Shown here piece after piece: positions 1 through 5,398 of a DNA stretch of 7,080 nucleotides (position 1 is the first letter of the stretch; every line of letters starts with the position of its first letter). The DNA lies in the NCBI GenBank assembly GCA_011390695.1, contig JAABRW010000016.1, positions 1 through 7,080 of the forward strand, given 5' to 3'. Origin of the DNA: Desulfotignum sp. (lineage in GTDB: Bacteria; Desulfobacterota; Desulfobacteria; Desulfobacterales; Desulfobacteraceae). The translations under genes were made by a program, and so were the position numbers. The notes under the pieces were generated by a model. That model made no database searches. It saw nothing but the letters and a program-made list of their open reading frames with translations, and had not been told where the DNA came from.

Positions 1-249
1 ACCTCCCGGCTGCTGAACCGGCTGGAAACCGTGGATGTGTCCATGCCGGAAGCGTTGATGATCCAGCTCAAAGAAAGCACGGAAAATCTGTTCCGTCCGG
101 AATTTCAGGCCTTGATACCGGAGGCGGCCAGGGCTACCCTTAAAACAGCGGTGGCCCAGGGGGTGTGGACCACCTTTGTCCTGGTGTTTATTGTTTCGCT
201 TGTCTGCCTGGCGCTGACCTTGTTCCTGCCGGGTCAGGAAGGCGGATAG
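1..249 (+). CDS. MFS transporter, DHA2 (EmrB/QacA-like) type, C-terminal fragment
   Basis: Reading frame 1 is open from the first base to a TAG stop, so the 5' end lies outside the window and only about 82 residues are seen. The visible part is a polar, proline-containing segment (LIPEAARATLKTAVAQG) followed by one strongly hydrophobic helix of about 20 residues (TTFVLVFIVSLVCLALTLFL) and a short polar tail ending PGQEGG. This is the usual end of 14-helix drug:proton antiporters: an external loop of the form 'LxPEAxxxLxxAxxxxxxxVF', then the last helix ending in LP. The likely role is proton-driven export of a small toxic compound across the inner membrane. The substrate cannot be inferred. 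The stop lies inside the end of the convergent regulator gene, leaving no room for a terminator between them. The family call rests on the tail pattern alone. Confidence 0.7.
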   Translation, partial: TSRLLNRLETVDVSMPEALMIQLKESTENLFRPEFQALIPEAARATLKTAVAQGVWTTFVLVFIVSLVCLALTLFLPGQEGG

Positions 250-1136
250 ACCATTTTTCCGGCCAAGGACAGGTCATAGCCGCCGTATTTTTCAGCGGTT
301 TCCTGGATTACCTTTCCTTTCAGCAGAGACAGAAACAGCTGGATGCCCTGGTCAAAAAATTTGTCTTTGGCGATGAGCAGATCAAACCGCTCCCAGCACA
401 CCGGAATGAAATCCAGGCCCAGGATGTTGGCCACCGGGCGGATGGCCGGTCCTGCGTCGGCTCTCCGGTTGAGAATCTCCAGGCCCACATCCATGTGCCG
501 GGACAAGGTGACGTCATATCCCTGAAGGTCTTCGCCATCGATGTTTTCATCCTTCAACAGTTTGTCAAACAACTGGCGGGTGCCGGTGCCCAGCGGGCGG
601 TTCACAATTCGGATATCTTTTCTACAAAGGTCTTTCACAGAACCGATGTTTCCGGGGTTGCCCTTCTGCAGCAAAATTCCCTGTTCCCGCATGCAGAAAT
701 TTACCACCGCCGGCATCTGGTGCATTTTATCCTTTAAGAAAGGGAAATTATATTCGTTCTCATCGCTGATCAGGTGGCTTGTGGCGATGTGACACAGGTT
801 CTTTTGCAGGGCATTCAATCCCCCCATGGACCCAGCCATGCCGAACATGGCCATGTGGTTTTCGTGCTTGATATTAAACGTGGCGATGAGTTTGTCCAGA
901 AGCAGGTCATTGCTGCCGGCAATGAGGACCAGGCCGTGGTAAGGGGGCAGCTGGGTGGTCTGGGGGTAGTTTTCCGTGCCTGCTTCCACCCAATGACGTA
1001 CAAGGTTGATGGGGAACAGCCATTTTCCGGTGACCTTGGTGGCGGGCAGGCCTTTTTCAGAGATCAGGGAATACACCATCTTTTCATTGATGTTTAAAAA
1101 TTTTGCAATTTCTCTGGTTGTATAGAGTTCTCCCAT
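234..1136 (-). CDS. HTH (excisionase-type) regulator with molybdate/tungstate-like periplasmic-binding domain
   Basis: A 300-residue one-component regulator. Residues 4-50 are an excisionase/MerR-like winged helix (YTTREIAKFLNINEKMVYSL, then the wing residues KVTGKWLFP). Residues about 68-290 match the PBP-like domain found in COG1910 proteins (periplasmic molybdate-binding protein/domain). The family landmarks are GSNDLLLDKL (74-83), GSMGGLNAL (102-110), a phosphate/oxyanion-type loop RPLGTGTRQLFDKLL (180-194), SRHMDVGLEI (212-221) and ADAGPAIRPVANILGLDFIP (226-245). There is no signal peptide, so it is cytoplasmic. In this architecture the binding domain senses a ligand, often assumed to be molybdate or tungstate, and the N-terminus binds DNA. 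The ATG at 1136 is preceded by AAGGAAA at 1149-1143, six bases away. It is divergent from the radical SAM gene across a repeat-rich region and overlaps the exporter gene by 16 bases at its 3' end. No molybdate transporter gene is visible nearby, so the ligand is unproven. Confidence 0.85.
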   Translation of the reverse strand: MGELYTTREIAKFLNINEKMVYSLISEKGLPATKVTGKWLFPINLVRHWVEAGTENYPQTTQLPPYHGLVLIAGSNDLLLDKLIATFNIKHENHMAMFGMAGSMGGLNALQKNLCHIATSHLISDENEYNFPFLKDKMHQMPAVVNFCMREQGILLQKGNPGNIGSVKDLCRKDIRIVNRPLGTGTRQLFDKLLKDENIDGEDLQGYDVTLSRHMDVGLEILNRRADAGPAIRPVANILGLDFIPVCWERFDLLIAKDKFFDQGIQLFLSLLKGKVIQETAEKYGGYDLSLAGKMVYPPS

Positions 1137-1192
1137 TTCCGGTTTCCTTTGTTTGATTTTTCATTGGTGCCAGCCATCATATAAAGGAGTTC

Positions 1193-1273
1193 AGTATTTG
1201 TAAAGATTCACAGTTATTTGTAAGTATTATTATTAAGTTATAATGAACTAAAAATAACTATAAATAACAAATA
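1193..1273. repeat. Cluster of TATTTGTAA / AAATAAC direct and inverted repeats
   Basis: TATTTGTAA occurs at 1195-1203 and again at 1215-1223, exactly 20 bases apart (two helical turns). AGTTATTT at 1212-1219 is a perfect inverted match to AAATAACT at 1252-1259. AAATAAC occurs at 1252-1258 and 1262-1268, ten bases apart, and the second copy runs into AACAAATA, a near-complement of the first motif. The helical phasing suggests a protein-binding array, perhaps for the adjacent HTH regulator. AT-rich DNA produces such matches easily, so this is a candidate only. Confidence 0.35.
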
Positions 1274-1333
1274 TGAATCAGATAAATGGATATTCATTAT
1301 AAAAGTGCAAAATTTCTATCAGACATCTAAATT

Positions 1334-1352
1334 CCGTTATATTCAATATCGG
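1334..1352. promoter_or_regulatory. Imperfect palindrome with a ModE-like CGTTATATT half-site
   Basis: The 19-base stretch has symmetric outer arms CCG/CGG and inner arms TAT/ATA around a seven-base centre. Its left side, CGTTATATT, is like a half-site of the enterobacterial ModE molybdate operator as I recall it; the right half does not match ModE. The regulator next door uses a different DNA-binding fold, so the resemblance may be coincidental. Confidence 0.25.
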
Positions 1353-1371
1353 TCTTATTATGTCTTATTAT
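1352..1371. repeat. Perfect tandem 10-base repeat, two copies
   Basis: GTCTTATTAT is present twice back to back (1352-1361 and 1362-1371) with no mismatch. A ten-base period puts both copies on the same face of the helix, as in some direct-repeat operators. It could equally be a small slippage duplication. Confidence 0.5.
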
Positions 1372-1465
1372 ATTTGGTTGCCGTGACATGGGTATTTTCC
1401 TTAACACACTGTTTTAAAATGATTTTTTCTGGCATTATTTTTTTTTGCATGCCCTGGGCCGGTAC

Positions 1466-1480
1466 GGCATACATTATGCC
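1466..1480. promoter_or_regulatory. Inverted repeat GGCATA-CAT-TATGCC in the radical SAM leader
   Basis: Perfect six-base arms flank three bases, ending 41 bases before the radical SAM start codon. It could be an operator or a small RNA hairpin. ATGCC also occurs at 1449-1453 and can pair with the same GGCAT (1466-1470), so two mutually exclusive short stems are possible. The stems are short and no terminator-like T-run follows. Confidence 0.35.
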
Positions 1481-1521
1481 TATACGAACAGCCTTTACCT
1501 GAAACAGAGGTTGACACACCA

Positions 1522-2958
1522 ATGGCAAAAACGGATATGGCCCGCACCATCAGCAGGGTCAAAGAAGAGTACGCAGATGCCTATGACACCATGACCTGGC
1601 TGACCCCGGAGTCGGCTGAAGCGGCATCCCGGGTTCGGGAAAACCTGATAACCAAAATTTTTGAACACCAGGGCAGGGGTCCGGAATGGCGGTTTGCGCG
1701 GACAAAACTGTTTACCCACGGCCTTTCACCGGGGTGCGGTTTTTGCGGCAACGGAGACTGGTCCTGCCTGTTCATCAACGGCATCTGCAATGCCCGGTGT
1801 TTTTACTGCCCGTCCTCCCAGAACCGGAAGGGGCTGCCCATGACCAGTTCACTGGAGTTCAAAACCCCCAATGATTACGTCGATTATGTCCGCACCTTCA
1901 ATATCCGGGCGGTGAGCTTCAGCGGCGGGGAACCCCTCATGACCTTTGAACGGGTGGTGCAGTATTTGAAGGCCCTGCGGGCGAAAATCACCGATCCCCT
2001 GTATATCTGGATGTACACCAACGGTCTTTTGGTGACCGAGGACAAACTGAAAATCCTGGCAGATAACGGCCTGGATGAAGTCCGGTTTGACATCAGTGCG
2101 GACCATTATCACCTGGATGCCCTGAAAAAAGCGGTGGACATCATTCCCTGTGTCACTGTGGAGATTCCGGCCATCCCGGAAGATCTGGAAAACACCCGGC
2201 AGGTGATAAAACAGCTGTATGACGAGGGTGTCAATTACCTGAATCTCCATCAATTGCGGTGCACACCGTATAATCTGCCCCGGCTGATCAAACGGGGCTA
2301 TACCTTTGTGCACGGTCCCAGGGCCACGGTTTTGGAAACCGAGCTCACCGCCCTGGAACTGATGCGGTTTACCCTGGAAAACAACATCGTCCTGCCCATC
2401 AATTACTGCTCCTTTGCCTTCCGCCATCAGTTTCAACGGGCCGGGGCTTTCACCCGCAATGCCCTGCTGGTCAAGTCTCCACATCAGGATATCACCGCCA
2501 CCGGGCATATCCGGACCATGGGCATCACCGGGGAAAAGCCGGCCATTCTGGCGATCCATAAACATCTTTTATCAAAAGCAAAAGACACAGAACTATGGCA
2601 GCTGGCCAAAACCGGGGACCAGCTGTTTTTCTCTGCAAGCCTCTGGCCCTGTATCGATTTTTCCGGTGTCACCCTGACGGTTGCCTACACCGCCACCACC
2701 CTGAAATCATCCGTGTCCTTCAGGCATTCTTTCAAGGAAATCCCCTTGAACCGCAAAAAAAAGGTGGTGATTGAAAAATATCCGGCCCATTCAGGGATCC
2801 GGCTGCAAGGAGACGGGATACAGGAATTTGCCTGCCGTTTTATTCACCCTCAAGCAGGCAGCCCCGCAGATACGGTGGGTGCTTACCCGGCTGATGATCT
2901 GTTTGCTGAAATCAAGGGATTTGAGCGGGTGAACGCCGGTCTGGCACCTTATTTCTGA
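1522..2958 (+). CDS. Radical SAM protein of unknown substrate (pyruvate formate-lyase-activase-related, COG2108-like)
   Basis: A 478-residue radical SAM enzyme. The cluster motif is Cys89-x3-Cys93-x2-Cys96 (CNARCFYC), which ligates the [4Fe-4S] cluster that splits S-adenosylmethionine. SGGEP at 134-138 is the SAM-binding motif, and YIWMYTNGLL (161-170) and EVRFDISA (186-193) are further barrel strands. Three more cysteines (Cys72, Cys75, Cys82) lie in the 17 residues before the motif, giving six in 25 residues. About 180 residues follow the core barrel, including NYCSFAFRHQFQRAGA (294-309) and a beta-rich tail. This layout fits the COG2108 group of uncharacterised proteins related to pyruvate formate-lyase activase, but I assign that from memory. 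No signal peptide or membrane helix is seen, so it should be cytoplasmic. The ATG at 1522 follows AGAGG at 1506-1510, spaced 11 bases. The next in-frame ATG (1537) has no ribosome site. It stands alone and divergent from the regulator; the reaction is unknown. Confidence 0.85.
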   Translation: MAKTDMARTISRVKEEYADAYDTMTWLTPESAEAASRVRENLITKIFEHQGRGPEWRFARTKLFTHGLSPGCGFCGNGDWSCLFINGICNARCFYCPSSQNRKGLPMTSSLEFKTPNDYVDYVRTFNIRAVSFSGGEPLMTFERVVQYLKALRAKITDPLYIWMYTNGLLVTEDKLKILADNGLDEVRFDISADHYHLDALKKAVDIIPCVTVEIPAIPEDLENTRQVIKQLYDEGVNYLNLHQLRCTPYNLPRLIKRGYTFVHGPRATVLETELTALELMRFTLENNIVLPINYCSFAFRHQFQRAGAFTRNALLVKSPHQDITATGHIRTMGITGEKPAILAIHKHLLSKAKDTELWQLAKTGDQLFFSASLWPCIDFSGVTLTVAYTATTLKSSVSFRHSFKEIPLNRKKKVVIEKYPAHSGIRLQGDGIQEFACRFIHPQAGSPADTVGAYPADDLFAEIKGFERVNAGLAPYF

Positions 2959-3122
2959 TAGCCGGTACTGTTGTCCACAAGGCCTTTGATATGTCAGACA
3001 AGCTTCTGGTCATCGTAAGGCTTTCAGAGTGAACTCATGATAGGGCAAGCATGGTTGCGGTTTTAGAAAATCAAGATTTGTTGATTAAACTCCAAATTTG
3101 CTGACGTTCTAATGGCTGGCGC

Positions 3123-3146
3123 GGGCTGCTTCCTGGCCCTGTTTTT
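3123..3146 (+). terminator. Weak candidate terminator after the radical SAM gene
   Basis: GGGC (3123-3126) pairs with GCCC (3136-3139) across nine bases, and a run of five T follows at 3142-3146. It is about 165 bases beyond the stop codon. The stem is only four pairs, so this is tentative; no better terminator was found closer to the gene. Confidence 0.2.
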
Positions 3147-3303
3147 CCATGTGACTATTTTCATGGTTAGGATAACGTATTATGAAATTTTTCAAGTAAA
3201 AACATTATAAAAATCCGGGCAGGGTTCAGAATGAGGCGATGGCGGTCCCGACCAAATGACCCTGTTCATAATTCATTATAAAATTTAGAAATAAAAATCT
3301 TAT

Positions 3304-3346
3304 TTACAATTATGTAACTTAATAATTAACAAAAATGTAATTTAAT
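3304..3346 (+). promoter_or_regulatory. Candidate upstream activator sites: TGTAA repeats
   Basis: TGTAAcTTAAT (3313-3323) is repeated as TGTAAtTTAAT (3336-3346), with 10 of 11 bases identical and copy starts 23 bases apart. The first copy also forms a palindrome with TTACA at 3304-3308 (TTACA-N4-TGTAA). Relative to the start point predicted from the sigma-54 element (about 3443), the two copies lie near -130 and -97. That is the usual distance for enhancer sites of sigma-54 activators. They do not resemble the enterobacterial NtrC site. The activator is unknown. Confidence 0.4.
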
Positions 3347-3368
3347 GGCATCGACATCTTTTCCTTCC

Positions 3369-3409
3369 AAGTATTAAATCTATTGATATCAATAGGTTAT
3401 TTAATACTT
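3369..3409. repeat. Large AT-rich inverted repeat with a 16-base palindromic core
   Basis: Outer arms AAGTATTAAAT (3369-3379) and ATTTAATACTT (3399-3409) are perfectly complementary. Between them the core CTATTGATATCAATAG (3380-3395) is itself a perfect palindrome; only GTT (3396-3398) breaks the symmetry. The structure sits at about -74 to -34 from the predicted start point, directly upstream of the -24 element. It is too long to be chance even in AT-rich DNA. It may be a dimeric regulator's operator or a bent or extruded DNA element. Since it lies upstream of the predicted start point, it would not be part of the transcript from that promoter. Confidence 0.8.
3387..3399 (+). promoter_or_regulatory. 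Candidate IHF-binding site
   Basis: TATCAA-TAGG-TTA fits the integration host factor consensus WATCAANNNNTTR at every fixed position, and it is centred near -50 from the predicted start. IHF commonly bends DNA at this position between enhancer and sigma-54 promoter so that the activator can reach the polymerase. It falls inside the large inverted repeat and uses the bases that break the symmetry. Confidence 0.45.
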
Positions 3410-3416
3410 TGCCAGA

Positions 3417-3431
3417 TGGCACCTGTTTTGC
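3417..3431 (+). promoter_or_regulatory. Sigma-54 (-24/-12) promoter for glnK-amtB
   Basis: TGGCAC-N5-TTGC matches the sigma-54 consensus at all conserved positions, with the required ten bases between the GG and GC doublets. It predicts a start near 3443 and a leader of about 54 bases before glnK. Nitrogen-regulated glnK-amtB operons are classic sigma-54 targets, which supports the call. Transcription would need an ATP-dependent enhancer-binding activator, not visible in this window. Confidence 0.85.
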
Positions 3432-3447
3432 AATACCTTAGATTGCA
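3429..3447. promoter_or_regulatory. Inverted repeat over the -12 element and start point
   Basis: TGCAAT (3429-3434) and ATTGCA (3442-3447) are perfect six-base inverted arms separated by seven bases. They span the GC of the -12 element and the predicted start point. A protein bound here would block polymerase, so it is a possible repressor operator. It could be fortuitous. Confidence 0.3.
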
Positions 3448-3481
3448 TATTGTGTTATCAGAAGCTTTTTTTAAAATTTAA

Positions 3482-3835
<354 letters not shown>

Positions 3836-3872
3836 TAAAATTATTAAACAGAGAAACAATAAAGAGGTTTAT

Positions 3873-5207
3873 ATGAAATCACGAAGATTGAATAAAAGGA
3901 TATTACCCCTGGCCATAACAATGACGACAATTCCGGCTGCTGCGCTGGCTGCAGATGGTGTGGCAGAGGTAACAGGCGCTGCAGCGACGTATGTGGCAAA
4001 TAATACATGGATGCTGGTGGCAACTTTTCTGGTTTTTATCATGCATCTTGGTTTTGCAAGCCTTGAGGCAGGGTTGACCAGGGCAAAAAATACCGTCAAC
4101 ATTCTGTTTAAAAATACGGCCATTATCGCCATTGGCCTGCTCACCTATGCTGCCATGGGCTTTAATCTGATGTATCCAGGCGATTTTTCAATTTCAGGTT
4201 TTTTCGGATTTTCAGGATTCGGCATCGGGGTAAGTCCGGAGAATATGATGGTTGCCGGCGATGACGGTGTCGGAATTTATACCTACTGGACTGATTTTAT
4301 TTTCCAAGCCATGTTTGCTGCCACAGCAGCAACGATCGTTTCCGGAGCTGTGGCAGAACGGATTAAACTTCACAGTTTTCTGATTTTCTCTACAATTTAT
4401 GTGGCAGTGGTATACCCCTGGGTGGGCAGCTGGAAGTGGGGCGGCGGCTGGTTGGATGCCATGGGTTTTTACGATTTTGCAGGTTCGACACTGGTTCATT
4501 CGGTGGGAGGATGGGCAGCCCTGGCAGGTGTGCTGGTGCTGGGTCCCCGGTTAGGAAAATATGCGGGCAATAAAATTAGACCCATTATGGGCCACAGCAT
4601 GCCGCTGGCAGCCATTGGTGTGTTTTTGCTGTGGCTGGGATGGTTCGGCTTTAATGGCGGTTCTGTGCTGTCAGCGGATCCTGCTGCAGTTTCTTTCGTT
4701 TTTGTAACAACCTCTCTGGCAGCTGCCGCGGGTATCATGGGGGCCATTTCCCTTTCATGGATTCTGCAGAAAAAGCCGGATCTCTCCATGGCGCTCAATG
4801 GTTCTTTAGCGGGCCTGGTAGGAATTACAGCCGGAGCAGATGTGGTCAGTGTGATGGGTTCCGTCATCATCGGGTTGATCGCAGGTCTTCTGGTTGTGGT
4901 TTCGGTAATGGGAATCGACCGGATAAAAATTGATGATCCCGTGGGTGCGCTTTCCGTGCACCTGGTCTGCGGGATCTGGGGTACATTGGCTGTGGGGCTG
5001 TTCAGTCCGGACTACTCTATTATGACACAGTTTGTTGGTGTTGTTGCCTATGCTGTTCCCTGCTTTTTTTCCGCATTGGCTATTTTTTCTATCCTGAAGG
5101 CGACACTGGGTATCCGGGTTGATGAAGAAGAAGAAATGGGCGGCCTTGATGTGGGTGAACACGGTATGGCAGCGTATGCTGATTTTGAAATTAAAAGTGC
5201 GATCTGA
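3873..5207 (+). CDS. amtB: Ammonium transporter AmtB
   Basis: A 444-residue Amt/Mep/Rh-family channel for ammonium uptake through the inner membrane. Residues 1-26 form a signal peptide (basic KSRRLNKR, hydrophobic stretch, AALA cleavage site), as is normal for Amt proteins, leaving about eleven membrane helices. The signature FQAMFAATAATIVSGAVAER (144-163) holds the phenylalanine gate. Asp201 and His209 (DFAGSTLVHSVGG) and His363 (DPVGALSVHLVCG) are the conserved aspartate and pore twin-histidines. WLGWFGFNGGS (254-264) holds the gate Phe260 and Ser264. The cytoplasmic tail GLDVGEHGMAAYADF (424-438) is the conserved GlnK-interacting end. The start at 3873 follows AGAGG at 3863-3867 and begins the signal peptide. 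An in-frame ATG at 3786, inside glnK, would add 29 unlikely residues before the signal peptide. It is co-transcribed with glnK; no pore or gate residue is missing. Confidence 0.96.
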   Translation: MKSRRLNKRILPLAITMTTIPAAALAADGVAEVTGAAATYVANNTWMLVATFLVFIMHLGFASLEAGLTRAKNTVNILFKNTAIIAIGLLTYAAMGFNLMYPGDFSISGFFGFSGFGIGVSPENMMVAGDDGVGIYTYWTDFIFQAMFAATAATIVSGAVAERIKLHSFLIFSTIYVAVVYPWVGSWKWGGGWLDAMGFYDFAGSTLVHSVGGWAALAGVLVLGPRLGKYAGNKIRPIMGHSMPLAAIGVFLLWLGWFGFNGGSVLSADPAAVSFVFVTTSLAAAAGIMGAISLSWILQKKPDLSMALNGSLAGLVGITAGADVVSVMGSVIIGLIAGLLVVVSVMGIDRIKIDDPVGALSVHLVCGIWGTLAVGLFSPDYSIMTQFVGVVAYAVPCFFSALAIFSILKATLGIRVDEEEEMGGLDVGEHGMAAYADFEIKSAI

Positions 5208-5232
5208 TCAAAAAACGTAACTTCATGCGGTT

Positions 5233-5271
5233 CAGCCCGGTAAGCAAATTGAATATTTGTTTACCGGGCTG
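5233..5271. terminator. Strong hairpin between convergent operons, probably a bidirectional terminator
   Basis: CAGCCCGGTAA (5233-5243) pairs perfectly with TTACCGGGCTG (5261-5271). Pairing continues inward through a G-T wobble and CAAAT/ATTTG, giving about 17 pairs around a five-base loop. It starts 26 bases after the amtB stop and about 130 bases beyond the stop of the convergent zinc-ribbon gene. No clear T-run follows on either side (GGTTTGGG on the plus strand), so termination may depend on another factor. Confidence 0.7.
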
Positions 5272-5398
5272 GGTTTGGGATAGAAAAATCTGAAAGGGTG
5301 AAAAAGATAGCCAGAATGTGCACCGTCGATTTGCCCGCTGATCCATGGTTCCTTAACGCCCAGATCTTAGAAATGAAACAGAACAACCGCTTCCGCTT

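Larger units (their letters stand above)
1137..1521. promoter_or_regulatory. AT-rich divergent intergenic control region
   Basis: This 385-base region separates the minus-strand regulator from the plus-strand radical SAM gene. It holds no convincing gene; a 65-codon frame from a GTG at 1305 lacks a ribosome site. From 1180 to about 1445 it is strongly AT-rich, then turns GC-richer in the leader just before the radical SAM start. It carries several short repeats, listed separately, that could be operators for the neighbouring regulator. A TATAAT lies on the plus strand at 1239-1244 and its reverse complement ATTATA at 1296-1301. Neither has a good -35 hexamer at the right distance, so I do not assign exact promoters. 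Promoters for both genes must nevertheless lie here unless they are read from further away. Confidence 0.6.

Noticed and set aside
165..737. 190-codon plus-strand frame
   Set aside because: It is the antisense shadow of the well-supported regulator gene and its product resembles no protein; it also lacks a ribosome site.
1430..1448. TGGCAT...TTGC as a second sigma-54 promoter before the radical SAM gene
   Set aside because: The GG and GC doublets are separated by 14 bases instead of the required ten.
1305..1502. 65-codon plus-strand frame with hydrophobic residues
   Set aside because: It begins at a GTG with no ribosome site in AT-rich control DNA. The hydrophobic composition is explained by the T-rich sequence.
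1849..2565. 238-codon minus-strand frame
   Set aside because: It lies wholly inside the radical SAM gene on the opposite strand, and its product is a low-complexity shadow without domains.
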